Positions 15,879 through 24,104 of a DNA stretch of 64,000 bases are shown here, piece by piece. Source of the stretch: Pedobacter sp. BS3 (GTDB lineage: Bacteria > Bacteroidota > Bacteroidia > Sphingobacteriales > Sphingobacteriaceae); NCBI RefSeq assembly GCF_008274585.1, contig NZ_VTRT01000001.1, positions 1,240,001-1,304,000 of the forward strand, given 5' to 3'. Position 1 is the first letter of the stretch. Each line of letters starts with the position of its first letter. The translations under genes and the position numbers were made by a program. A model generated the notes under the pieces. The model did not search any database and had not been told where the DNA came from. It worked only from the letters and a program-made list of their open reading frames with translations.

Positions 15879-17843
15879 TTGTTTACACGCATTAATATTG
15901 TACCCCGCTGGATCATCTTTACCATAGACTTGTGTTGTTGCCTGGTATCTATGGTGTTTGCCTATTTTATCAGGTTCAATTTTGATGTTACCGATATCAA
16001 TACCACCGAATTAAGCCGTAACCTGTTGGTTACCTTGGTTATTAGCAGTATTGTATTTTACAGTGTGCGTACTTATGCCGGTATTATCCGTTATACCAGC
16101 GCCCAGGATTCGTTCCGGATATTAACGGCGGTGCTGATCAATAATGCCTTGTTTTTTTTCACCAATTTGCTTTTGGTTGCCTTTGCCCGGCCGGTTATCA
16201 TCAGTAATGTGGTATTGGTCATTAATCTGCTGTGCAGCTTCTTACTGCTGATCACCTACCGGGTGTTGATCAAATATTTCTTTTTGTATATCAAAAATCT
16301 GCGTATCGATCGGAGACGGGTAGTATTATATGGTGCAGGCGAAAACGGTGTTGCTGTAAAACGTACCTTGGATCATGATGCCACGTTGAATATGCATGTG
16401 GTTGCCTTTATTGACGATGATGAGCGCAAAGCTGGTAAAGTAATCGATGGTGTTAAAATATTCCTAACTAAAGAATTTAAATTATTGGTACAGCAGGAGT
16501 TGGTTAATGATATATTGATTGTTGCAGATTTGCCGTTGGAGCGTAAAACCACCATTGTGGATTTCTGCCTGGAAAATAACATTAAGGTATTAACCTTACC
16601 GCCTGTTCCTAACTGGATCAACGGACATATCAATACCCGGCAGATACAGAATATCAAAATTGAGGATCTGCTGGAGCGGGATTCCATCGTGATCAATACC
16701 GATGCCATCCGTGAGCAATTGCGGAATAAGCGGATATTGGTTACTGGTGCGGCGGGTTCTATCGGAAGTGAGATTGTGCGGCAACTGGCAAAGTTTTCCC
16801 CGCAGATGATCATCCTGAATGATCAGGCGGAAACACCGTTGCATGAACTGGAACTGGAATTACAGGATAAAGACCTGAACAACGATTTTAAAGCCTTTAT
16901 CGGTGATGTTCGTGATGCCGCCCGGATGGAAATGCTGTTCCGGACGTTTAAACCACACTATGTATATCATGCGGCAGCATACAAGCATGTGCCGATGATG
17001 GAGCATAATCCATCCGAGGCCATACGTACCAATGTGATGGGAACACGCACCATAGCCAACTTAGCGCTAAAATACCAGGTGAAGAAGTTTGTAATGGTAT
17101 CTACCGATAAAGCGGTAAACCCAACCAATGTGATGGGAGCATCCAAGCGTATCGCCGAGATATATGTCCAATCGCTTTACCAGGCCATTGAGCGGAAAGA
17201 TAAACTATTCAGCAATGGATTAAGCTATCTGAATGCCACGTTAAGACAGGTAAATACCAAATTTATTACCACCCGCTTTGGTAATGTGCTGGGTTCTAAC
17301 GGTTCGGTGATTCCCCGCTTTAAGGCACAGATACAAAAGGGAGGCCCTATCACGGTGACTCACCCGGATATTACCCGTTATTTCATGACCATTCCCGAGG
17401 CCTGCCGTCTGGTGCTTGAAGCCGGCTCAATGGGTAATGGCGGCGAGATCTATATATTTGATATGGGGCAATCGGTCAAAATTGCAGAGCTGGCCAAAAA
17501 GATGATTCGCTTATCCGGGTTAATCCCTAACCAGGACATTGCGATAGAATATACTGGTCTCAGACCTGGCGAAAAGTTATATGAAGAACTATTGAATGAT
17601 AAGGAAAATACGGTGCCGACACATCATGAAAAAATTATGATCGCTAAAACCCGCTGCTATGACTTTGAGCAGGTGAACAAGGAGGTGGAAGAGCTGATCC
17701 GATTAAGTAATGAATGTAATGACAGGCAGGTTGTGCTGAAAATGAAAACGATAGTTCCGGAATTCATCAGCAATAATTCAATTTACGAGGAATTGGATCA
17801 CCCGGAAGTAATTGTTCCGGATAATATTGCTTCCTTGTTATAA
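15879..17843 (+). CDS. WbpM-like UDP-sugar 4,6-dehydratase, membrane-bound long form
   Basis: A 654-residue CapD/WbpM-type protein. Four N-terminal membrane helices (about 12-130) precede a first Rossmann domain (VVLYGAGENGVAVKRTL at 148-164). The catalytic SDR domain follows, with TGAAGSIGSE (289-298) and the altered triad region TDKAVNPTNVMGASKR (409-424). WbpM converts UDP-GlcNAc to UDP-4-keto-6-deoxy-GlcNAc, the substrate of WbpV. The start is TTG at 15879, kept because the first helix begins at once and a good promoter box lies just upstream. It completes the WbpV-WbpL-WbpM set of this locus. Confidence 0.88.
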   Translation: MFTRINIVPRWIIFTIDLCCCLVSMVFAYFIRFNFDVTDINTTELSRNLLVTLVISSIVFYSVRTYAGIIRYTSAQDSFRILTAVLINNALFFFTNLLLVAFARPVIISNVVLVINLLCSFLLLITYRVLIKYFFLYIKNLRIDRRRVVLYGAGENGVAVKRTLDHDATLNMHVVAFIDDDERKAGKVIDGVKIFLTKEFKLLVQQELVNDILIVADLPLERKTTIVDFCLENNIKVLTLPPVPNWINGHINTRQIQNIKIEDLLERDSIVINTDAIREQLRNKRILVTGAAGSIGSEIVRQLAKFSPQMIILNDQAETPLHELELELQDKDLNNDFKAFIGDVRDAARMEMLFRTFKPHYVYHAAAYKHVPMMEHNPSEAIRTNVMGTRTIANLALKYQVKKFVMVSTDKAVNPTNVMGASKRIAEIYVQSLYQAIERKDKLFSNGLSYLNATLRQVNTKFITTRFGNVLGSNGSVIPRFKAQIQKGGPITVTHPDITRYFMTIPEACRLVLEAGSMGNGGEIYIFDMGQSVKIAELAKKMIRLSGLIPNQDIAIEYTGLRPGEKLYEELLNDKENTVPTHHEKIMIAKTRCYDFEQVNKEVEELIRLSNECNDRQVVLKMKTIVPEFISNNSIYEELDHPEVIVPDNIASLL

Positions 17844-17859
17844 CATCCCTGTTAATTTA

Positions 17860-19467
17860 ATGAAGAGATTAGCTAAGATAGTGGCGCTATGGGCTTTTGC
17901 TGCAAATGCCTGGGCACAAACGCCTAACCAGGTAATACCATACACCTACCAGTTTTACCAGAAACTAAATAATGTAGTCTATTCTAAGGAAACACGGTTT
18001 CACAGTGCCATAAGGCCTTCTTTTGCAGACGACTCTGTTTTAGCCGGACGCTATAATGAGCTGATGAGTTTAGGGGTAGATACACTTCAGAAACACTCCT
18101 GGGGACATCGTAAGCTATTTAATGAACACCTGCTGCAATTCAGAGATAGTGATTACCAGGTATATGCTGATTTCCTCCCGGACTTCCAGGTGGGGAAAGA
18201 GTTCGCAGATCAGAAAACCACCTGGCTGTATACCCGTGGTTATCAGGTAGGCGGAAATGTTGGTAAAAAGTTCTCATTCTATACCAGCGGTTATGAAAAC
18301 CAGGGTGTGTTCCCTAACTATCTGGAGAGCTTTATCGATTCTAACAAGATCATTCCGGGACAGGTAAATGGTAAGATCAATAAGGCAACGAAAGATTGGG
18401 CCTATGTTACTGCTTTATTATCGTACACGCCCAATAAATATCTGAATCTGGCTTTAGGATATGATAAGAACTTTATTGGTGACGGCTACAGGTCGATGCT
18501 GTTGTCGGATCTGGCGGCTAATTATTCTTTCTTCCGGTTAAGGGCCTCGTTAGGAAATGTAACTTACCAGGCTATATACGCTTATATGGCTGATCCCGGG
18601 GCCGAACGATTCACTACAGACCGGCGCCTGGGCGACCGGCATAAATGGGGTGTATTTCATTATGTGGACTGGAATGTGAATAAGCGCCTGTCGTTGGGAT
18701 TTTTCCAGGCCATAACCTGGGCCGAGGCGGAGAAAGAAGGCTATCGGGGGTTTGACTTTAATTACATTCATCCTTTTGTGTTCTTGAGGCCTATTGAAGG
18801 AGCGAACAGCACCTCGCCGGATAAATTACGTTTAGGGCTGAATACCAAATATGAACTGTTTGAAGGTATGGCTTTATACGGGCAGTTTATGATTGATGAA
18901 TTTACAGCAAAAGAATTTTTTGCCGGCAATGGTTATTGGGCTAATAAATGGGCTGCTCAATTTGGGATAAGGGGAGCTGATATATTTCATGTTAAAAACC
19001 TCAATTATTTGTTTGAGTTTAATACAGCCCGGCCGTATACCTATTCGCATTTTGACCGGGTTTCCAATTATGCGCATTACAATCAGCCCTTAGCCCATCC
19101 ATTTGGGGCAAACTTCAGGGAGTTTTTAAGCATATTGAATTATAGCGTAAAGCGTTTTGACTTCCAGGGACAGCTAAATTATGCCCGCTACGGGTTAGAT
19201 CCTGCAGGTGAGAATTATGGAAAGAATATCTTCCTGTCGTATGATACCCGTAGTGTGAATTATGGAAGTCATGTAGGACAAGGTATCGGTACCGATTTTT
19301 ATTATGGTGAAGGAAAAGTAGCTTACCTGCTCAATCCAAAATATAACCTTCGCCTGGAGCTGGGCGCTGTTGCCCGGATAGAAAAGAATAGTCTGGCAAC
19401 CAATAAAACCGGCTGGCTGACGTTTGGTCTGAGAAGTTCATTCAGAAATTTATACCAGGATTTCTGA
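17860..19467 (+). CDS. Wzi/RemB-like outer-membrane protein
   Basis: About 535 residues from the ATG at 17860, which begins a signal peptide (MKRLAKIVALWAFAANAWAQ). The sequence has the layout of the Bacteroidota capsule-assembly Wzi/gliding RemB family: an early RFHSAIRPSF motif, a long aromatic-rich beta-barrel, and the conserved LALGYDKNFIGDGYRSMLL. Wzi proteins anchor surface polysaccharide; RemB aids gliding adhesins. It follows the WbpM-like gene by 16 bases, so a polysaccharide-attachment role is favoured. An upstream in-frame ATG at 17812 lies inside the previous gene and gives no signal peptide. Confidence 0.75.
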   Translation: MKRLAKIVALWAFAANAWAQTPNQVIPYTYQFYQKLNNVVYSKETRFHSAIRPSFADDSVLAGRYNELMSLGVDTLQKHSWGHRKLFNEHLLQFRDSDYQVYADFLPDFQVGKEFADQKTTWLYTRGYQVGGNVGKKFSFYTSGYENQGVFPNYLESFIDSNKIIPGQVNGKINKATKDWAYVTALLSYTPNKYLNLALGYDKNFIGDGYRSMLLSDLAANYSFFRLRASLGNVTYQAIYAYMADPGAERFTTDRRLGDRHKWGVFHYVDWNVNKRLSLGFFQAITWAEAEKEGYRGFDFNYIHPFVFLRPIEGANSTSPDKLRLGLNTKYELFEGMALYGQFMIDEFTAKEFFAGNGYWANKWAAQFGIRGADIFHVKNLNYLFEFNTARPYTYSHFDRVSNYAHYNQPLAHPFGANFREFLSILNYSVKRFDFQGQLNYARYGLDPAGENYGKNIFLSYDTRSVNYGSHVGQGIGTDFYYGEGKVAYLLNPKYNLRLELGAVARIEKNSLATNKTGWLTFGLRSSFRNLYQDF

Positions 19468-19491
19468 TTCAATGTGTGTATATTAGGCAGG

Positions 19492-20787
19492 ATGATTTAT
19501 ACTCTCTCTGTTTTTCCGTTCTCTAGAAACGTAACGTTCAATAGTAGGATTCAATCATTCTATAGATGTCTAAAAGATAATGGCTATCCTGTTAAATTAA
19601 TAGTATTGTCAGCAAACCCAATAGCTATTAATGCCCAAACCCCTAGCGAAGAAAGAGAAGATATTATAATTTTAGACCTTAACAAAGGGAACTTTATTCA
19701 GCGATTGGCTTTTTCTAACTCCAAGCGAAATGGGTCATTAAGGTTATTCTGGTTGCTATATATACTTCATTATATCATTTATTTTAAAGATATTTATTCT
19801 ACAGACCAATTGTTTAAACATTATTTTAATGTAAATGCTCAATTGACAAGTAATGATATTATCATATGCTCTATTCCGCCTACTGGTTTTCTCATAAAAA
19901 CATATAAGTTGATAAAGAAAAATACTATTCCATTAATAGTAGATTATAGAGATCCCTGGACGTATGGTTATCGTATATTAAATGTAAATCATATATTTTA
20001 TTTGTTTAGAGTGCTTTTAGAAAGAAGGGCAGAGAAAAATATATTATCCTATGCTTTGAATGTTTTTACTGTTTCAGAAAGCCTCAAACGTTTTTTTCCC
20101 CGTAAAATCCGCGGTAAAATTTCTGTTCTGAAAAACGGTGCTAACGTTTCAGCGATTAATAAAGAGCGGATTACTGACCAATTCGATGTATTCAGGATAA
20201 TATATTCGGGTACGCTATACCGGTCCCAGCTAAAAGACGAATCCTTCTTTTTTAACCTCATTTGCTTTATTGAAACCAATCATATTAAACCGGGGCAGTT
20301 GGAGTTGTGTTTTTTGGGAGCGGGGCAGGAACTTCTTTTAAAAAAGATAATTAATAAATATCGACTGAATGATTTTACCACAATATCTGATCGATTACCA
20401 TTAGAAGAAAGCATGGAAGTTATGTGCTCGGCCTCTGTATTCCTTCATCTAAAATATGGTTCAAGGTCAAAAATCATCACCTCCAAGCAAGCCGATTATT
20501 TGGCACTACAAAAGCCAATACTTTTGCCCCTGACGGATCATGGCGATATTGCTCAAAGCATAGTTGAGAATAATGCTGGTTATGTATGTAATAGTAAGGA
20601 AGAATGCCTGGCTGCGCTAAACGAGTTATGGCGTAAATTTCAGAATAAAGAAAGCTTTGTTATCGAGCGCCCAGCCGATTTCCACTATAAGCTCAGTCGT
20701 GAATATGAAGCCCAGAAATTAGTGGCTATTGTTAAAGAGCTGATGGATGAGCGATCTTCTGAAGCTTCTCCAGCGCATAAAAAATAG
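19492..20787 (+). CDS. Glycosyltransferase, GT4-like
   Basis: About 431 residues from the ATG at 19492, preceded by ggcagg; an upstream ATG at 19474 adds six unlikely residues. The fold is GT-B: an N-terminal acceptor domain (SRNVTFNSRIQSFYRCLKDN), VDYRDPW and VFTVSESLKRFFP in the middle, and a donor domain from FRIIYSGTLYRSQ. AT content is again high, like the O-antigen genes. The 3' end overlaps the convergent Nudix gene by 56 bases. It probably belongs to the same surface-polysaccharide pathway. Confidence 0.7.
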   Translation: MIYTLSVFPFSRNVTFNSRIQSFYRCLKDNGYPVKLIVLSANPIAINAQTPSEEREDIIILDLNKGNFIQRLAFSNSKRNGSLRLFWLLYILHYIIYFKDIYSTDQLFKHYFNVNAQLTSNDIIICSIPPTGFLIKTYKLIKKNTIPLIVDYRDPWTYGYRILNVNHIFYLFRVLLERRAEKNILSYALNVFTVSESLKRFFPRKIRGKISVLKNGANVSAINKERITDQFDVFRIIYSGTLYRSQLKDESFFFNLICFIETNHIKPGQLELCFLGAGQELLLKKIINKYRLNDFTTISDRLPLEESMEVMCSASVFLHLKYGSRSKIITSKQADYLALQKPILLPLTDHGDIAQSIVENNAGYVCNSKEECLAALNELWRKFQNKESFVIERPADFHYKLSREYEAQKLVAIVKELMDERSSEASPAHKK

Positions 20788-21298
20788 CGCTGGCATGTAA
20801 AGCCTGCTCAAACTGGTTATTGAATAACATTTCTTTCAGTTTATTGATGCTGACCAGCTCCACCTCAATTTCTTCCCGTCCGTCCAGGTGCTGCTCCCGG
20901 ACTTTTCTGCCGCCGGTAAGTAAAAAGCTGTAGGTTTTATTTCCGGCTGTAGATGGATTGGCATATAGCGTGGCGATAGGTTCGATGGTTTGAAACTCAT
21001 AGCCGGTTTCTTCAGATAACTCACGTTTAACCGCTTCCTCCGGTGTTTCGCCGGGATCAATACATCCGCCCGGAATTTCAGTGATCACCTTACCGGCAGC
21101 ATGGCGGTATTGCCGGATAATAATGACCTCGTTATCTTTTGTAAGAGCAACGGCATTTACCCAATCCGGATATTCCAGTACATAATAATCATCAATGATA
21201 GTTCCGTTGGGCATGCGGCAGGTATCTACCCGGAGGGTTGCCCAGTTTTCTTTAACAAGGTATTCAGACGAAAGACGCTCCCAGTTCAGCTTACTCAT
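20732..21298 (-). CDS. Nudix hydrolase, ADP-sugar pyrophosphatase-like
   Basis: A 188-residue Nudix protein with a complete Nudix box: G78-x5-E84-x7-R92-E-L-S-E-E-T-G99-Y. All catalytic glutamates are present, unlike the AraR-type Nudix regulator later in the window. The surrounding IIIRQYRHAAGKVITEIPGG is typical of ADP-ribose/ADP-sugar pyrophosphatases, which hydrolyse nucleoside diphosphate sugars in the cytoplasm. Its start overlaps the end of the upstream gene by eight bases, so the two are one operon. Confidence 0.88.
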   Translation of the reverse strand: MSKLNWERLSSEYLVKENWATLRVDTCRMPNGTIIDDYYVLEYPDWVNAVALTKDNEVIIIRQYRHAAGKVITEIPGGCIDPGETPEEAVKRELSEETGYEFQTIEPIATLYANPSTAGNKTYSFLLTGGRKVREQHLDGREEIEVELVSINKLKEMLFNNQFEQALHASAIFYALEKLQKIAHPSAL

Positions 21299-21704
21299 AT
21301 TGATCGGTGTTCAGGAATTTATCAATCATCTCCCGTTTGCTCAGGTTATCCAGCGATTGCTGGTGATACACCTGCTCCAGACGGTTAAAAATAGCCAATA
21401 CAGCATGAAGCTTATGATATGTTTCGTCGGTATCTTCAAAGGGATGAGCGCTCTCAAAAATAAGTGTTGAAAGAATGTTAAGCTTTTCTGCATCCAGGTT
21501 GCTGTTTTGGAGTGTTTGCTCAAAATCAGCAGTGCTGAAGCTGTCTGAAAAATAATCCTCGGGGATATCGAAACTTTCGTTCAGTACTTTACGGGTTTGG
21601 GTATGGGCATCATCAATATTACCTTCTTTCTTAAGATTAAGGATACGTGCAAGCGCCTCACGTAATTTTTGAATTTCGGTACTGATTAAATCTTTACGTA
21701 ACAT
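21291..21704 (-). CDS. Conserved small hypothetical protein (DUF6483-like)
   Basis: A 137-residue, acidic, mostly helical protein with no signal peptide. It begins MLRKDLISTEIQKLREALARIL, which resembles the DUF6483 pattern of a helical N-terminus followed by an alpha-helical repeat part. It lies directly upstream of, and overlaps, the Nudix gene by eight bases, so it is co-translated with it. No catalytic motif is visible and no function can be assigned. Confidence 0.6.
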   Translation of the reverse strand: MLRKDLISTEIQKLREALARILNLKKEGNIDDAHTQTRKVLNESFDIPEDYFSDSFSTADFEQTLQNSNLDAEKLNILSTLIFESAHPFEDTDETYHKLHAVLAIFNRLEQVYHQQSLDNLSKREMIDKFLNTDQYE

Positions 21705-21791
21705 GTTTTCTTAGTTGTTAGTGATTAGTTGTTCGTAGTTAGCAGCCTTTAACTTTCTACTTTTAACACCTTGTCTCTTGGTTCTTGCTTG

Positions 21792-21826
21792 GCCTCATCC
21801 CTAACTCTTCTCCCAAGGAGAAGGGA
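21792..21826. repeat. Dispersed hairpin repeat, reversed copy
   Basis: The bases cctcatccctaactcttctcc and then caa-ggagaaggg resemble the reverse orientation of the element at 808-841. The stem is cttctcc (21807-21813) with ggagaag (21817-21823). Confidence 0.6.
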
Positions 21827-21921
21827 ACCGGCCTATGCTATTTATATTTGTTCCTACTTCTAATATTGTTTTCCGCTTTTAGCTCACCTTATGCCTCACA
21901 CCTTTCTGCCTTCTACCTCAC

Positions 21922-22734
21922 TTACCAGCTTCCGCTGGCGCCACCGCCGCCAAAGCTTCCGCCACCAAAACCGCCGAATCCACCGCTACCACCTCCCCAG
22001 CTGCCGCCACGACCTCCGCCCCAGTTTCCGCTGCTGCCGCGACCCATGGCATTACCCATCAGGAACCACCAGAACGGACTGGCACCGCCGCGGCTGCCGA
22101 TAACCTGGTTACCGCCACCACCCCTGCGGGAAATAATGATCAATATGATAATAATGATGAGGATAATTAATCCTACGGAACCACCCTGATCCTTCTGTTT
22201 GGGCTTATCGTTTTTATATTCCCCTTTGGTATAAGCAATAATGGCATCTGTACCCTTGTCCAGTCCGGCATAGTAATTGCCTTGCCGGAATTCAGGAGTT
22301 ATCTGGTTTTCAATAATTCGCTTGGCAATAGCATCCGGAAGAGCGCCTTCAACGCCATAGCCGGTTTGAATGGTGATCTTCCGGTCGCCGGTAGAAACCA
22401 GTATCAATACACCGTTGTTTTTTCCCTGCTGACCAATTCCCCATTTCTGGGCAAGCTGAGCACCGTAATCAGCAACTTCATAGCCGTTCAGCGATGGAAT
22501 AAGAACCACGGCAATCTGGGTTGAGGTTGAATCGTCAAACCGGACCAGCTTTTGCTCTAACTGGTTAATCTCATTAGCGGACAGGGTATGAGTGTAATCG
22601 TTGACCAGGGTATTGGGTTTTGCAGGAAAATCCTGTGCCTGTAACAGTAAGCCTGCCCCGCAAATGAAAAAAACGAATAGAAAAAATCTCTTAATAAAAT
22701 AATACACGTTTATCAGTTTAGCGGGACGGGTCAA
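21922..22734 (-). CDS. TPM-domain membrane protein (YgcG-like) with Gly/Ser-rich tail
   Basis: A 270-residue protein with an N-terminal signal sequence, a TPM domain (LVNDYTHTLSANEINQLEQK, then QIAVVLIPSLNGYEVADYG, GVLILVSTGDRKITIQTGYG), a hydrophobic segment (VGLIILIIIIILIIIS) and a glycine-rich tail. Such TLP18.3/Psb32/MOLO-1 proteins are membrane-bound and travel with LemA; their role is linked to envelope or membrane protein quality but is poorly known. It is third in a lemA-TPM-TPM operon and overlaps the second gene by four bases. The glycine tail gives false proline-rich ORFs on the other strand. Confidence 0.85.
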   Translation of the reverse strand: MTRPAKLINVYYFIKRFFLFVFFICGAGLLLQAQDFPAKPNTLVNDYTHTLSANEINQLEQKLVRFDDSTSTQIAVVLIPSLNGYEVADYGAQLAQKWGIGQQGKNNGVLILVSTGDRKITIQTGYGVEGALPDAIAKRIIENQITPEFRQGNYYAGLDKGTDAIIAYTKGEYKNDKPKQKDQGGSVGLIILIIIIILIIISRRGGGGNQVIGSRGGASPFWWFLMGNAMGRGSSGNWGGGRGGSWGGGSGGFGGFGGGSFGGGGASGSW

Positions 22735-23156
22735 AAGAACGCAATATCATCAGATAGCTCATTTTTATCACCATCCCGGTAAGGGAAATAGGCTTTTAAC
22801 TTCTCACCGGCAAGCCTGATACCGGTAATAATACCTTCGGCCATATCGCCCTGCTTAAAGTATTGCAGCATTTGCTCTTTGGTATCGTTCCAGAAGTTTT
22901 CGGGCACAACGCTATTGATGCCGGAATCGCCGATAATGGCAAACTTACGATCCTGAGTTGCCAGGTAGATCAACACGCCATTGTGCAAACTGGTTTGCGA
23001 CATGCCCAGCTTATGAAAATACTCCGCCGCACGGTCGAGTGCATCTCCAGGGCAGCTTTTCTCTATGCAAATGCGTATCTCGCCTGATGTAAGCGCCTCG
23101 GCATCTTCAATAGCCTTGCGTATCTGCTGTTGTTCCTGTTCAGAAAATAGGGCCAT
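22731..23156 (-). CDS. TPM-domain protein, small cytoplasmic form
   Basis: A 141-residue protein consisting of one TPM domain (EIRICIEKSCPGDALDRAAE, GVLIYLATQDRKFAIIGDSG). It lacks a signal peptide and a membrane helix, unlike its downstream neighbour. It lies nine bases after lemA and overlaps the next gene by four. The paired TPM proteins probably work as a complex with LemA; this is inferred from the constant gene order. Confidence 0.82.
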   Translation of the reverse strand: MALFSEQEQQQIRKAIEDAEALTSGEIRICIEKSCPGDALDRAAEYFHKLGMSQTSLHNGVLIYLATQDRKFAIIGDSGINSVVPENFWNDTKEQMLQYFKQGDMAEGIITGIRLAGEKLKAYFPYRDGDKNELSDDIAFF

Positions 23157-23165
23157 TGTTTAGAT

Positions 23166-23747
23166 TTAAAACTCAACTTTGGGAGCTTTGTTGGCGCCGG
23201 CTTCGGCCTGGAAGTAGCCTTTTTTCTCAAACCCGAAGATAGAAGCGGTAAGATTAGTAGGGAAACTGCGGATCTTAGCATTGTATTCCTGCGTAACCTG
23301 GTTAAACTTCTGCCGCTCAACCGTAATACGGTTTTCCGTTCCCTCGATCTGGGCCTGCAATTCCTGGAAGTTGGCATTGGCTTTTAGTTCCGGATAGTTT
23401 TCTGTAACCATCAGCAGACGCCCCAGGGCAGAGCTTAATTCACCTTGTGCCGCCTGGAATTTCTGGATAGATTCCGGGGTAAGCTTGGTAGGATCTACCG
23501 TAACCTGGGTTGCCTTAGCCCGGGCCTCTACTACCTGGGTGAGTGTTTGCTGCTCAAAATTAGCGGCTCCTTTTACTGTATTGACCAGGTTGGGAATAAG
23601 GTCGGCCCGGCGTTGATAAACATTTTCTACCTGGGCCCATTGTGCCTGTACCTGCTCATCAAGTTTTACCATGCTGTTATAACCGCATGAGCTTAAAGAA
23701 AATAAGGCTATAGCGCCAACAAATAAGATATAAAGGTTTTTTCTCAT
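23166..23747 (-). CDS. lemA: LemA family lipoprotein
   Basis: About 193 residues from the ATG at 23747, which begins MRKNLYILFVGAIALFSLSS followed by Cys, a good lipobox. An upstream ATG at 23765 adds six residues and is less likely. The mature part is the LemA four-helix bundle: DEQVQAQWAQVENVYQRRAD, LIPNLVNTVKG and the final FEKKGYFQAEAGA. LemA proteins sit in the envelope; function is uncertain. It heads the lemA-TPM-TPM operon. Confidence 0.9.
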   Translation of the reverse strand: MRKNLYILFVGAIALFSLSSCGYNSMVKLDEQVQAQWAQVENVYQRRADLIPNLVNTVKGAANFEQQTLTQVVEARAKATQVTVDPTKLTPESIQKFQAAQGELSSALGRLLMVTENYPELKANANFQELQAQIEGTENRITVERQKFNQVTQEYNAKIRSFPTNLTASIFGFEKKGYFQAEAGANKAPKVEF

Positions 23748-24104
23748 GATGAATGTATTTTTCAATGTTTTGAATATACGATTTTGATTGCAATTAACAA
23801 TTGTTGTTACAATAATGTGTTAAATTTCTTTGGGTTATCAGCCCTGTATGTAAATGTTATTGAAAAAAAGCACAAAGCATAGCGAAGACCATCTTCCAAA
23901 GGAAACGGAAAGAGATCCTGAAGTATGGATACGTTATCTATAGCAATTCTATGCCATTACCGTTCTTTATGATTATTAACCCCAGCTTGGTTATTAGCAT
24001 ATTGGTTTACAATATAAACCACACAATTTGTTCCGCCACATGTATATGGTTTTAATCGAACTCAGGTATTATAAATAACCAAACCAATAAATCACCGGAT
24101 CAAT
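23748..24104. other. Intergenic region, no gene
   Basis: AT-rich spacer between the lemA promoter side and the end of the peptidase gene. The only structure noted is a 7-bp inverted repeat, tggttta-caata-taaacca, near 24002-24020. No repeat mosaic and no ORF. Confidence 0.6.

Noticed and set aside
16373-16844. 146- and 82-residue minus-strand ORFs inside the WbpM-like gene
   Set aside because: Shadows of a clear plus-strand enzyme with complete motifs.
21785-22189. Proline-rich plus-strand ORF of 134 residues
   Set aside because: It is the antisense of the Gly/Ser-rich tail of the TPM protein.
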